NCBI GenBank assembly: GCA_016712525.1
Contig: JADJQX010000001.1
Location: forward strand, 992,001-1,056,000
Length of the DNA stretch: 64,000 nucleotides
Source of the DNA: Myxococcales bacterium
GTDB taxonomy: Bacteria > Myxococcota_A > Polyangia > Polyangiales > Polyangiaceae
Direction: 5' to 3'
The first letter of the stretch is position 1, and the number at the start of each line of letters is the position of its first letter. The translations under genes and the position numbers were made by a program. Below the pieces are notes generated by a model. That model worked only from the letters and a program-made list of their open reading frames with translations. It made no database searches and was not told the origin of the DNA. Positions 1 through 8,807 of the stretch are shown one piece after another.

Positions 1-1468
1 GTCGCTCGAGGGAGAAAGGGTCACCGGGGCCGTTTTCGGCCTCGAGGAGGGCGCGCAACGAGAGGCGCTGGAGCACGGCTTTTCCTAGCGGGCGCTGCTC
101 GTCCCAGAACACGCGGGCCTCGAAAAATTCCCGGGCGAGCGGGCTCTCCAGGGCCTTCGCCACACACGCGGCGGAGGCCTCGTCGTCGAACGGCAAGAAC
201 GTGACGGTGTCGTCGAAGACGACGGGCTGCCCCTCGCAGGGGCCGACGAGGTGAAAGGCGAGACGTTTGTACAGCCCGCACACGGCCACCTTGTAGGGCG
301 CGAAGGCGTACGGGCCCACCCCGAAGATCGAGAACGCCGGGCGGCCCGCGTAAATGCGGCTCTTGCGCGCGAGCAGCGTGGCCTCATGACGACGCAGGTA
401 GGTGTACGTGCGCGGGGCCGACTCGGCGAGCGCCTCGGTCGGATCGAAGAGGGCGCGCTGCGGCACGACGAGCGCACGTGCCCCCGGAGCACGCCGATTC
501 GCGACGTCGCTTCCCTTCATGAGCGGGAGGACGTGGGAGGGCTCGAGCTCCACCGGCTCGCCGAGGCCGTTCACGAAGGTCTCGCCCACGCGGTGAAGCT
601 CCATCACCTTGGCGGCGTCGTGTTTGATGCCCGAGCGCCACTCGGGCTCGTCGGGGCCGTCGTTCGTGCGCTCGAGGAAGGCCGTCCTGCCCTCGGCGTC
701 GACGTCGCCCGTGAGGCTGCCCCTTCGCACGCCGAGCCGCGACACCGGCGCCGACACGAGATCGGGCCGCACGGCGAACACGCCCCCAGCCCCGCGCGGA
801 GAGGCGGGCCGCGCGGCGAAGGCCACGGCGTCGACCGAGGCGCCGAAATGCCGGCGCGCGTCGAGCTTCCAGATGTCGCCCTCGGCGTGCACTCCCTCGC
901 GATGAAAGAAGCTCACCATCTTGCGGGCGACCTGCGCCTTGCACAGCACGGCGAGGCTCGCCCCACGCGTGAGCGCCGCGCGCCCGAGCACCTCGAGCAT
1001 CCACACCGAGATATCGAAGTTCGAGGCGCCCGTGACGGCGTCGAGGCCGACGAGCCCGGTGCGGCGCGTGCGCTCGGGCCCGTTCGAGCCTCCGAGCTTG
1101 CTCACCGTCGCCGACGTGACCCACGGCGGGTTGCCGAGCACGAGCACCGGAGCGGGCAGCTCACTCAGCACCGCCGCCCAGTCGACCCCGAAGAAGTCGG
1201 CCTCTTCGACGCGCGCCGAGGCACCGAGGGCGCGGCGGGCCTCGGCCACGTACTCCGCGTTCACGTCGAACCCCACGAGGCGCGCGCGCGGGAACACCTC
1301 ACGCGCCGCGAGCAAGAAGGCGCCCTTGCCGCACGTGGGCTCGAGCACGGCACGCGGCCTCACCCCCGTCTCGGCGACGGCCCGCACCACGCCCCGCGCG
1401 AGCTCGAGGGGCGTCTGAAAATCTCCGGCGACGGCGCGCGCCGCGCTCCTCACGCGACGCTCATCCAC
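1..1468 (-). CDS. N6-adenine-type SAM-dependent methyltransferase, 3' end outside window
   Basis: The reverse strand is open from a GTG at 1468 to the left edge, about 489 codons, with an in-frame stop just upstream of the GTG. The protein has a SAM-binding motif I (VLEPTCGKGAFL, residues 41-52), an acidic strand GFDVN at 66-70 and a catalytic motif IV NPPW at 113-116. NPPW/NPPY is the signature of N6-adenine or glutamine-amide methyltransferases. The later region looks like a substrate-recognition part, as in type II adenine methylases. No restriction endonuclease or specificity subunit lies on the visible side. The gene is divergent from the MFS transporter. It could methylate DNA as an orphan enzyme, or another substrate. 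The class call is firm; the substrate is inferred. Confidence 0.8.
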   Translation of the reverse strand, partial: MDERRVRSAARAVAGDFQTPLELARGVVRAVAETGVRPRAVLEPTCGKGAFLLAAREVFPRARLVGFDVNAEYVAEARRALGASARVEEADFFGVDWAAVLSELPAPVLVLGNPPWVTSATVSKLGGSNGPERTRRTGLVGLDAVTGASNFDISVWMLEVLGRAALTRGASLAVLCKAQVARKMVSFFHREGVHAEGDIWKLDARRHFGASVDAVAFAARPASPRGAGGVFAVRPDLVSAPVSRLGVRRGSLTGDVDAEGRTAFLERTNDGPDEPEWRSGIKHDAAKVMELHRVGETFVNGLGEPVELEPSHVLPLMKGSDVANRRAPGARALVVPQRALFDPTEALAESAPRTYTYLRRHEATLLARKSRIYAGRPAFSIFGVGPYAFAPYKVAVCGLYKRLAFHLVGPCEGQPVVFDDTVTFLPFDDEASAACVAKALESPLAREFFEARVFWDEQRPLGKAVLQRLSLRALLEAENGPGDPFSLER

Positions 1469-1623
1469 GGGTGGGCTCCGACCGTTCGCTCATCTCGCTC
1501 GCGCCTTCCGTAGCAGGGTTCGGCGCCCTCGCTCACCCCATTCACGCGCACATGGGCACACACCACCGAACGAGCCCTCACGATTTCGTGTCACGCCTCT
1601 TCGCGCGGCGAGTTCTCCCTTTC

Positions 1624-3114
1624 ATGAGCCCACGCGCCCTCGACCCCATCGTCCGAGCCTTTCGTGAAGAGCCCAAGCTCCGCGCCTTCGCCCTCGCGCA
1701 CTTCGTCGACGACGTCGGCGTGGCGGTGGCGGCGTGGGCGTCGATGCTCCTCATGACGAACCTCTTCACGAGCCAGGCCGAGCGCGCGAAGCTCATGTTG
1801 CCTTCGTTGCTCGCGTTCCTCGTGGGCACGATCGTCTCGGGCCCGCTGGCCGACGGCGCGCGGCGTCGCCTCTCGGGCCCCGGCCTCGCTCGGTACCGCC
1901 ACGCGCTCGTCGTAGGCTCGCGTGTGGTCGAGGGGATGTGGCTCGTCTTGCTCGTGGCCCTGGTGAAGACGGGTACGCCGACGATCGGCCGCATTTTGCC
2001 CTTCGTCGTGCTCTCGGCCTTCACGAAGACGGCCTTCCGGCCCGCGCGCATCGCGTTCGCGGTCGACATCCTCCAGAAGGAGAGCCCGGTGCTCCGCGAC
2101 GACGGCTCACCCGCGCACGACGAGCACGGCGCGCCGCTCGTTCAGAAGACCCACCTCGTCGCGGCGAGCGCGGTCACGTCCTCGCTCCAAGCCGCGGCCA
2201 CCCTGCTCGGCCTGCTCGTCGGCGGCAAGGTACTCGCGGCGGCGCACGGGAGCTACGCGCCGCTCTTCTTGGCCCAAGCCACGCTGCACCTCACGTTCGC
2301 GGGCATGCTCGCGTTCCTCTGCCATCCCACGCTTCGCTCCGGCGAGGTCACGCTCACCTCGCTGCTTCGTCGCGAGCCCGAGCCCCCGGCCCACGAGGGC
2401 GCGGCCCGGGAGCCCGCCGTCGGGTTCTTTCGTCAGCTCGGGCAGGGCCTCCGGTTCCTCGCGCGGGGAGATCAGCGACCGCTCGCGCTCCTGCTCGTGG
2501 GCACGGCGCTCGTCGAGCTCGTGACCGAGTCGTACGACGGCAAGATGATGGTGAAACACGTGCTGCACGGCTCGGACGACGCGGTCCGCTACGCCGAGAT
2601 CGTGTGGAGCGTCGTCGCGGTGCTCGGGGTGGCCGCGGTGCCGCTGCTCGTGCGCGCCAAAGGCAGGCTCGCCAAGGTGTTCGTCGCGCTCATGCTGCTC
2701 GACGGCCTCGTCATCGCGTTCTCCGGTAAAATTGCGGGCGCCGAGGCCTCTCGTGCGGTGGTCCCGTTCGTCGCCGTGCTCGCGATCGACCACGCGCTGA
2801 CTCAGGCCAGCACGTCCCTCGCCGAGCTCGCGCAAGCGTCGTCCTCGAGCGCGGGCATGCGCGGTCGCATCGCGGGAACGTACGCCCTCTTCGTCATCGT
2901 AGGGGACATGCTCGTCGAGGGTCTCGCCTCCGCGGCGGCCGAGGCGATGGGACTCCCCGCCATGCTCGTGCGGGTGGGGCTCCTCCAGGTGGGCCTCGTC
3001 GCCGTGCTCGTCGTGTTCGGCGGGCGCCGTTTCCTCCGGTTCGGGCTCGCGAGCGAGGCCTCGCAGAACGAGCCCGCGGCTTCTCCGAGCCTCGTGGGCG
3101 AGAGGGCGGCATGA
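1624..3114 (+). CDS. Major facilitator superfamily transporter-like membrane protein
   Basis: A 496-residue protein with about 10-12 hydrophobic segments starting near residue 20. Arg/Lys-rich short loops (for example GARRR after the third segment) and Gly-rich helices such as LLGLLVGG are typical of MFS carriers. A hydrophilic insert near residues 155-180 separates the halves. The frame stays open upstream to a GTG at 1471, with an ATG at 1551. The ATG at 1624 was chosen because the protein-like sequence MSPRALDPIVRAF begins there. The stop overlaps the start of the next gene by four bases (ATGA), so the two are probably translated together. The substrate cannot be deduced. Confidence 0.75.
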   Translation: MSPRALDPIVRAFREEPKLRAFALAHFVDDVGVAVAAWASMLLMTNLFTSQAERAKLMLPSLLAFLVGTIVSGPLADGARRRLSGPGLARYRHALVVGSRVVEGMWLVLLVALVKTGTPTIGRILPFVVLSAFTKTAFRPARIAFAVDILQKESPVLRDDGSPAHDEHGAPLVQKTHLVAASAVTSSLQAAATLLGLLVGGKVLAAAHGSYAPLFLAQATLHLTFAGMLAFLCHPTLRSGEVTLTSLLRREPEPPAHEGAAREPAVGFFRQLGQGLRFLARGDQRPLALLLVGTALVELVTESYDGKMMVKHVLHGSDDAVRYAEIVWSVVAVLGVAAVPLLVRAKGRLAKVFVALMLLDGLVIAFSGKIAGAEASRAVVPFVAVLAIDHALTQASTSLAELAQASSSSAGMRGRIAGTYALFVIVGDMLVEGLASAAAEAMGLPAMLVRVGLLQVGLVAVLVVFGGRRFLRFGLASEASQNEPAASPSLVGERAA

Positions 3115-3767
3115 GCGAGCTCGAGGCAGAGCTCCGCGCGCGCGACGCCTTCCTCGCGACGGTGGCGAAAAAGCTCCAGGAGCGCGTGAACGCCCTCCGC
3201 CTCGCGAGCCCCGAGGCAGCCGCGGCGGCCCTCCACGACATCGAGGGCTTCGTCGCGGAGCTCTCGCTCGTCGCCCACCCCGAAGCGCCCATCACGCTTC
3301 CCGACGAAGAGACGTGCCTGGTCGACGCCGTGGTCTCGGCCCTCCCCCTCGCGCGCCTGGCGCAAGCCGAGGTGCCCGTGTCGGTCCGGCGCGAGGGCAC
3401 GATGCGTGGCCGATGGTCTCCGCCCCTCGTCGCGACGGTGGTGGGGGAGCTCCTCTCGAACGCGCGTAAATACTCGAAAGGAGAGACGATTCGGCTCACC
3501 CTCGGCGCCGCGGAGGGCCACGCCACGCTCGTGGTCGAGAACGTCGGTGTGCCCGCCGCGCTCCCTCCCGCGCCGGCCAGGTTTCGCCGCGGCGAGACCA
3601 ACCCGAAGATCGAGGGGTACGGCGTGGGCGCATACCTCGTGCGCCGCATCGCCGAGGCCCACGGCGGCACGAGCGGCCTCGAGGTCGCGGAGGGGAAGAC
3701 GCGAGCCTTCGTGCGCGTGCCCTTCACGGGCCCCGAGGGCCCACGCCTCGAAGTGCGGGTGGGCTGA
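3111..3767 (+). CDS. Histidine-kinase-like ATPase with degenerate phosphoacceptor box
   Basis: A 218-residue soluble protein. The N-terminal helix FLATVAKKLQERVN lines up with the usual FLATVSHELRTPLN H-box, but the phosphoacceptor His is Lys20. The C-terminal half is a HATPase_c fold: N-box GELLSNARKYSKG, a weak G1 box (VENVGVPA instead of DNGxGIP) and a good G2 box GYGVGAYLVRRIAEAHGG. There is no sensor or membrane domain. The gene overlaps the MFS transporter gene by ATGA, suggesting coupling to transport or envelope sensing. It may bind ATP without autophosphorylating, or phosphorylate another partner. The family call is firm; loss of kinase activity is inferred. Confidence 0.75.
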   Translation: MSELEAELRARDAFLATVAKKLQERVNALRLASPEAAAAALHDIEGFVAELSLVAHPEAPITLPDEETCLVDAVVSALPLARLAQAEVPVSVRREGTMRGRWSPPLVATVVGELLSNARKYSKGETIRLTLGAAEGHATLVVENVGVPAALPPAPARFRRGETNPKIEGYGVGAYLVRRIAEAHGGTSGLEVAEGKTRAFVRVPFTGPEGPRLEVRVG

Positions 3768-3933
3768 GCGGAGGCGCGTCGCCCACGCGGGACACCGCTT
3801 GCGCTCTACACCTACCGTTCAGCGGCATCGTCCTGCGGGGGCCGAGCACGACGAGGCACCGCCTTCCACGGCACCGGGAGCGCCCGAACGACGAGCCCCA
3901 GCCCACCGCGCAAGGGCGGAGCCCCCGTCTCTC

Positions 3934-4287
3934 TCAGAGCGGGTAGTTGTGGTTGCAGGTTCGCTGACACGAGAGGCTATCGCTCTCGCAGCCGCTCTCG
4001 CAGAGGGAGTTGATCCACCCCTTCCCGAACGTGGAGCACCGCAGGCGACAGTCGCGCCACATTCCGAGGCACGCGTTCAGGCAGTTCGTCCGATTGGTCG
4101 ACGTGCCGGACGTTGCCTGCTGCGTCGTCACTGGGACCTCCTCCGGAGCAGCCTGGGCAGCCTCGGACGACTCAGGAGCGGTCGGCGCAGGCTCGAGCTC
4201 CCCGTCCGGGTCGGGCCCCGCAGCACACCCGACCACGACGAGAAGGGGAATGGAGAGAGCGATCGAGAAGCGAATGTCCTTGAGCAT
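3934..4287 (-). CDS. Small Cys-rich lipoprotein with twin CX3CX6CX3C motifs
   Basis: A 117-residue protein starting at an ATG preceded by GAAGGA. The N-terminus MLKDIRFSIALSIPLLVVVGC is a lipoprotein signal with lipobox VVGC. A Pro/Glu/Ala-rich linker follows. The C-terminal 45 residues hold eight cysteines in two arrays with identical spacing: CLNACLGMWRDCRLRC and CESGCESDSLSCQRTC. Each is CX3CX6CX3C, which suggests two disulfide-locked helical hairpins. I do not recognise the family. The frame is open further upstream, but only this start gives a proper signal sequence. Confidence 0.65.
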   Translation of the reverse strand: MLKDIRFSIALSIPLLVVVGCAAGPDPDGELEPAPTAPESSEAAQAAPEEVPVTTQQATSGTSTNRTNCLNACLGMWRDCRLRCSTFGKGWINSLCESGCESDSLSCQRTCNHNYPL

Positions 4288-4559
4288 GGGGAAACGTCCT
4301 TCGTCAGCGTCCGCTCGATTGCGGCAGCACCGGCAAAGCATGGAGCGTGCCGACGTCTTCGTGCCTGATTCGTGGGGGATTTCGCACCGGCGCGTGGTCG
4401 ACGCCGAGCGCGCCCAGGGCGCGCCCGAAGAGAAACCGCGATACCGAGCAGGCTGCATCGACGACGACGCGCCAACGCCAACCTCGACTCAACCAGAGAC
4501 CTCTCCCATCCGCGGGCCGTCCTGACGTGAGTCATCCCGCGGTGCGCGCTGCCTCTCCC

Positions 4560-5174
4560 TCAGTTCACCTCCCACCCGACTCCCAGCTTGAGCAGCAGGA
4601 AGCCGTCGACCTCACTGCCTTTGACAAGATAGTTGAAATACGTCGCGGCCTGGACGCCGAGACTCAGGACGAGTCCTCTGCCATCGAGCCGGTGCCGCGA
4701 CGGGACCGACGTGAGGAGGCCGACCTCGCCGTACGGGCTCAGGTTGCCGAAGCTGAACCTCCCATCGATCTCGTCGACGTGAATCGTCGTACCACCGAGC
4801 ATGTAGCCCGAAATCGGGCGCGGCGAGCCGTAGTACGCGAGGCCGGTGCCAAAGGCGAACACCTTTCGATCCGGCGCCAGGATGGCGGTCCCGGACACGT
4901 GTGCCGCGAACGGCAGCGCCCTGCCGTCGATCCACTTGGCGGTCCGGGCGTCGACGCCGATCACCGTGTCGACGGAGAAGGTCTGGCCCGAGTGACCGGC
5001 GCGACCGCCGAGCTTGCAGGCAGCACCCGTCTCCGCGCGGGTGAAGCCACGAACGCAGCCCGAGAGCAGGGTCACCGCGACGGCGCCAAGGAGCAGGTGC
5101 AAAATCGCGCGAGGCGCGGCGGCACGCGCCGAGCGTACCCGCGCCGAGCATGGGAGCGCATCCGTGGGACCCAT
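4560..5174 (-). CDS. Lipoprotein of unknown function, beta-rich
   Basis: A 204-residue protein. A basic N-terminus is followed by a hydrophobic stretch ending in the lipobox LLSGC (Cys40). The mature part is rich in Gly, aromatic residues and alternating hydrophobic patterns (for example AFGTGLAYYG and FNYLVKGSEVDGF), which suggests beta strands, possibly an outer-membrane barrel-like or lipocalin-like fold. It ends in an aromatic-containing strand (GVGWEVN). A small open frame on the same strand ends 20 bases upstream. The function is unknown. Confidence 0.6.
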   Translation of the reverse strand: MGPTDALPCSARVRSARAAAPRAILHLLLGAVAVTLLSGCVRGFTRAETGAACKLGGRAGHSGQTFSVDTVIGVDARTAKWIDGRALPFAAHVSGTAILAPDRKVFAFGTGLAYYGSPRPISGYMLGGTTIHVDEIDGRFSFGNLSPYGEVGLLTSVPSRHRLDGRGLVLSLGVQAATYFNYLVKGSEVDGFLLLKLGVGWEVN

Positions 5175-5194
5175 CGGTCGATCTTTAGCACCGC

Positions 5195-5461
5195 CTACGG
5201 GACCGACTCCTCGTCACGAGGGGCGCGAGGGTCGCCGAGACGCTGGCTCGAGAAGGCCCACATCCTCGCTTGGACGTCCTGCTCGAGCTCCGACAAGCCG
5301 CCTGCGATCGGCTTCTCCGCGCGAGGGCGGCGCTTCCGCAAAGCTCGAGCACTCTCGTAGAGATGCTCGCCGAGCTGGTGGGCGAGTCTCGGCGTGTCCT
5401 CGTCTCTTCCCGCGGGAACGCACCCTCGGCGTGCCCGTCGCCGATCCGACCTCGCATGCAT
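5195..5461 (-). CDS. Possible small hypothetical protein
   Basis: An 88-codon frame whose middle part (from AHQLGEHLYESARALRK to MWAFSSQRL) has the high third-position GC and mixed helical composition of real genes here. The first 20 residues are Arg-rich and less convincing, so translation may start elsewhere. It lies 20 bases upstream of the lipoprotein gene on the same strand, as in an operon. No family is recognised and overlapping frames exist, so it remains uncertain. Confidence 0.35.
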   Translation of the reverse strand: MHARSDRRRARRGCVPAGRDEDTPRLAHQLGEHLYESARALRKRRPRAEKPIAGGLSELEQDVQARMWAFSSQRLGDPRAPRDEESVP

Positions 5462-5592
5462 CCTCGTGACTTACGCAATGTCCCACGATAGGCTCACGCT
5501 CGGCCAACGTGGCACGGAGGGCGCCTCGACCGGTGAAGGGGCTCACACGAGGCCCGGCTCACGCCACTCCACGCCCGGAAGGACACCCCACG

Positions 5593-6558
5593 ATGAGCTT
5601 CGATCCGTACGCACCTCCCTCGCCTGCACACTCCGAGGCCGCTCCCCTCCCCACGCCGGCCCACGTCGCGCCGCAACGCTTCGAGGCGTCCGAGGTGGTC
5701 GGCGTCGCGTGGGAGCACGTCAAGCGGAACGCGGGGCTTCTCGTCGTCGGTTCGGCGCTCTGGCTCTCCGTCAGCGGCGGCGTCGGGTACGGTCCCGCCT
5801 TTCTCGTCGGGTCTTGGCTCACGCCATCGGTGGGGTCTCAAGTCGTGTTGCTCTTTGCCTTGATCGCCAGCCAGGCGCTCGGCGGGCTCATGACCAACGG
5901 CTTCGCGCACGTGGGCCTCGCGATCGTGCGGCAGCAAACCCCCTCGTTCGGTGCGTTCTTCGCGACGAAGGGGGCGGGACGAGCCATCGGGTTTGCACTC
6001 ACGCTCCACCTCGGCGGCACTGTGGGTGCCCTCCTCCGTGTCGGGGCCGTCGCCGCGATGGAGGCCACCGGGATCGGCGAGTTCGGTCTCTTGCCCGGCG
6101 TGTGGAACATGCTCGCCATCGTGCCCTTCATCTGGCTCTCGATGGCGGTCTCGCTGACCCCCTTCTTCATCGTCGACCGCGACATGCCCTTAGGAGAAGC
6201 GCTCCGATCGAGCCTCGCCGCCACGCGCGGCAAACGCGGCGAGATCTTCGTCGCGTCCCTGCTCGGGGGCCTCGTGCTGCTCGCCGGCGCCGCCGCGTGC
6301 GGTATCGGTGTCGTCGTGAGCTATCCGATTTTTGCGATGATGTTTCCTGTCATCTATATGCGCCTCACGGGTCAAGACATGACGTACGCCGCGAGAGCTG
6401 CCGGACACGGGCCCTTCCAAGGCGGGTTCGGCGGACCGGCGGCCGGCGGAGGATACGGGCCGCCCCCCGCGGGAGGATACGGCACACCTCCGGGGTACGG
6501 GCCTCCTCCGGGCTACGGGCCTCCTCCGGGCTACGGGCCTCCTCCGGGCACGAGCTGA
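5593..6558 (+). CDS. Multi-pass membrane protein with C-terminal GYGPPP repeats
   Basis: A 321-residue protein starting at an ATG preceded by GGAAGGA. After a short Pro-rich N-terminus there are about five or six hydrophobic segments (for example near residues 40-60, 75-100 and 180-215). A Gly/Pro/Tyr-rich cytosolic-type tail contains three exact PGYGPPP repeats. Such tails are common in bacterial membrane proteins of the DUF/YIP-like and glycerophosphodiester-membrane-domain groups. A segment RDMPLGEALRSSLAATRGKRGEIF resembles the conserved inter-helix loop of that group. The precise function is unknown. Confidence 0.65.
   Translation: MSFDPYAPPSPAHSEAAPLPTPAHVAPQRFEASEVVGVAWEHVKRNAGLLVVGSALWLSVSGGVGYGPAFLVGSWLTPSVGSQVVLLFALIASQALGGLMTNGFAHVGLAIVRQQTPSFGAFFATKGAGRAIGFALTLHLGGTVGALLRVGAVAAMEATGIGEFGLLPGVWNMLAIVPFIWLSMAVSLTPFFIVDRDMPLGEALRSSLAATRGKRGEIFVASLLGGLVLLAGAAACGIGVVVSYPIFAMMFPVIYMRLTGQDMTYAARAAGHGPFQGGFGGPAAGGGYGPPPAGGYGTPPGYGPPPGYGPPPGYGPPPGTS
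6496..6549 (+). repeat. Three exact 18-bp tandem repeats inside a coding region
   Basis: The unit tacgggcctcctccgggc occurs three times head to tail at 6496-6513, 6514-6531 and 6532-6549. Related imperfect copies lie just upstream. It encodes YGPPPG and could vary in copy number by slippage without breaking the frame. Confidence 0.9.
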
Positions 6559-6784
6559 GGGCGAACGGCTGCCGCGAGCGCCTTGGGTAGAAACGAGGGC
6601 GCACCGCGACGTGGTGGGGAGCTCCTCCGGCTCGCTCGGAGGCTTCGCGAGCGGGGGTGTGCGCGACGGCGCGTGGGGGAGCGGAGCCGAGAACGAGCTT
6701 TGGGGGAGCTCGCGGGGGCGGAGGCCTCGAGCCGAGCACCCGCGTGTGGGGGCACCCTATCTTGCTGTCTTCTCTCCTCTTTCG

Positions 6785-7444
6785 TCAGGCCGTGCTCCCC
6801 ACGGGCACGCGCTCCGACACGGTGACCCGTGCACCTCGCACGGCGGCCATGAGCACGCGCACGAGCCTCGCGCGGACGTTGGGGCAGGCGGGGTCGACCG
6901 CGCCGAACACAGTGCCGATTTGCACGCCTTTCAGAGCATAAAGCGCGAGCCTCACGCCGCGCCCGAGCTCCTCGTCGTCGACCTCGACGTCGTACGCGCG
7001 GAGCTTCTTCGTGAGCGCCGGGATCACGCGCGCGTCGTTCTTTCGCACGAACTCGAAGTGTTTCATCGAGAGCGTCGACGAGAGTATTTGGGAGTACACG
7101 CCGCCGTGGTGCACCTGCACGTCGAGCACCTTGTCGACGATGTGCGCGATGGCCGACTCGAGCGTCGTCGTCTCCGGGTCGATGGCGTCGATCTCTTTGA
7201 TGAAGCCGTCGACCGCGCGGTTCATCGTGTGCTCCACGAGAGACTGAAAGATGGCCTCTTTGCTCGGGAAGTACTGGTAGAGCGAGCCTACGCTCACGCC
7301 CGCGCGCTCGGCGATGCGGTTCGTCGTGAAGCGCTCGAAGCCGTGGCGAACCACGATCTCGGCCGAGGCCTGGAGAATGCCGAGCACCGTGTCGCGGGCG
7401 CGGGCTTGGCGTGCGGTCTTGCGTGGAGTGAACGTGTCGGACAT
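6785..7444 (-). CDS. TetR/AcrR family transcriptional regulator
   Basis: A 219-residue protein. The start ATG at 7444 is preceded by a perfect GGAGGT seven bases upstream; longer in-frame extensions lack this. The N-terminal DNA-binding domain is classic TetR: AEIVVRHGFERFTTNRIAERAGVSVGSLYQYFPSKEAIF, residues about 22-62. The C-terminal helical ligand-binding region is unassigned. It is divergent from a secreted-protein gene across a 524-base intergenic region. That region holds a perfect 8-bp inverted repeat at 7558-7580, the likely operator. Ligand and targets are unknown. Confidence 0.88.
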   Translation of the reverse strand: MSDTFTPRKTARQARARDTVLGILQASAEIVVRHGFERFTTNRIAERAGVSVGSLYQYFPSKEAIFQSLVEHTMNRAVDGFIKEIDAIDPETTTLESAIAHIVDKVLDVQVHHGGVYSQILSSTLSMKHFEFVRKNDARVIPALTKKLRAYDVEVDDEELGRGVRLALYALKGVQIGTVFGAVDPACPNVRARLVRVLMAAVRGARVTVSERVPVGSTA

Positions 7445-7968
7445 CAATGGGACCTCCGACCTATGGACGCGCGGCGAGGGATTCATCATCGTCCACGTTC
7501 GCTCGATTTCGCGCCTCCGTCCGTCACCCAAAGAGGGACGGTCCACCCGGCTGTCACCCGTTCGGATGTCACCCGAACGGAGACGTAAAACCCCGGCGTT
7601 TTCAGGCAGTTGGGGACCGAATGTGAGCACCCACGAGGCGCCCTCGTGCGCCCGAGCGAGCCCTCGCGTCGGCCGAGCCACGAGAGATCCGAGGGATTGT
7701 CGGCGAGGGCCCGCGAAGGTCCATCCGCGCATCCACGAGCGACGAGGATGCGAGTTGCCGCCGAGGCCGTTCGCACGCACTCTCACGGGTGACACCGAGG
7801 GCGAAACGGAGCGCCGACACGCGCCCCACGCTCTCGGGTCCACGAGACGCGCCAGGCCTCCATCGCACCCACGACGAGGCCCGGGTCCCCACGTCGCGCG
7901 CCCTCAGGAGCGCGGCGATGGGGCGTGCGCGGTCGTGCCCACTCGGCCCCCAAGAAAGAGGAACCACC
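7445..7968. other. 524-base divergent intergenic region
   Basis: This stretch separates the TetR-family gene from the secreted-protein gene. The only structure I can support is the inverted repeat at 7558-7580 and neighbouring GTCACCCG direct repeats. Open frames crossing it show no recognisable domain and look like high-GC artefacts. Confidence 0.5.
7558..7580. promoter_or_regulatory. Candidate TetR operator: 8-bp perfect inverted repeat
   Basis: CCGTTCGG, 7-base spacer, CCGAACGG. It lies 114 bases upstream of the TetR-family start codon, in the shared region with the divergent secreted-protein gene. Arm length and spacing are typical of TetR-family operators. The repeated element GTCACCCG also occurs at 7553-7560 and 7568-7575. 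Binding is inferred from position and symmetry only. Confidence 0.45.
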
Positions 7969-8757
7969 ATGCACCGCCACGCCCTCACCCTGCTCGCCCT
8001 CTCCGCCCTCGCGCTCACGGTCGCGCCCGCCTCGGCCGCCTCGTCGTCCGACCTCACCGTCACGGTCACTACGCCCACGGTCGCCGTCGACCAGAGCGGC
8101 GTGTACTCGGTGGCCGTCTCCAACATCGGCGGGCAGAGCGCCCAGAACGTGTCGGTCACGATCGATCTGCCGAAGACCGCCACGAGCCCGCAGGTGCACC
8201 TCATGGGCGTGCTCGGCGCGTTCGACAGCCGCTGTACACGCGCCGGCACGCGGCTCACCTGCAACCTCGGCACGATCCGCGCTCGCCGCGCCGCCACGCC
8301 GATCACGTTCTCCCTCGCGCTCCCCTACGCGATAGCCCCGCTCGCCATCGACGTCGACGCGAACAGCACCTCCGCCGACCCCAACTCGGCGAACGACACA
8401 CGCCACGTCGTCGTCACCCCGCAGACCGTGCCGATCTCGTTCACCGCGCCCGTCACGGTGCACGGCCGCCACTGTACGGGGCAAAACCTCACGTCGTTCT
8501 TCGAGTGCGAGCTCTACCCGAGCTCCATCTCCGGCTTCGACACGGTGCTCGCGGCGGGCGGGACGATCAGCGTCCCCGCCGAGCCCACGGTCACCGGCAC
8601 GTGGACCCACACGGGCGACCGGCTCACGATTCAATACGTCGAGAATGGCAACGTTCTCGGCACCTTCGACGGCCGCGGCGTCTCGGCGAAGTGCTTCGAA
8701 GGGAGCATGCCCTTCACGAGCGGCTACATGGCCATGTACGAGGTGTGCTTGCCCTGA
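7969..8757 (+). CDS. Secreted protein with DUF11/CARDB-like immunoglobulin fold
   Basis: A 262-residue protein starting at an ATG preceded by AAAGAGG. It has a clear Sec signal peptide (MHRHALTLLALSALALTVAPASA) with cleavage likely after ASA. Residues about 30-140 form a beta-rich module (YSVAVSNIGGQSAQNVSVTIDLP) that matches the pattern of DUF11/CARDB domains: a conserved N-x-G and a paired Cys (SRCTR, LTCNLG). The C-terminal half contains two further Cys pairs and looks beta-rich. A likely extracellular or surface protein. The function is unknown. Confidence 0.65.
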   Translation: MHRHALTLLALSALALTVAPASAASSSDLTVTVTTPTVAVDQSGVYSVAVSNIGGQSAQNVSVTIDLPKTATSPQVHLMGVLGAFDSRCTRAGTRLTCNLGTIRARRAATPITFSLALPYAIAPLAIDVDANSTSADPNSANDTRHVVVTPQTVPISFTAPVTVHGRHCTGQNLTSFFECELYPSSISGFDTVLAAGGTISVPAEPTVTGTWTHTGDRLTIQYVENGNVLGTFDGRGVSAKCFEGSMPFTSGYMAMYEVCLP

Positions 8758-8807
8758 CGGCGTGCGATCGTCCGCGCCACGAGGCTCGACCCGGGTACTC
8801 TCGCGCC

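Noticed and set aside
4010..5360. Plus-strand frames opposite the two small lipoprotein genes
   Set aside because: No domains. The minus-strand genes have signals, lipoboxes and ribosome sites.
5185..5478. Alternative minus-strand frame overlapping 5195-5461
   Set aside because: Ser/Arg-rich shadow with lower coding quality than the frame listed.
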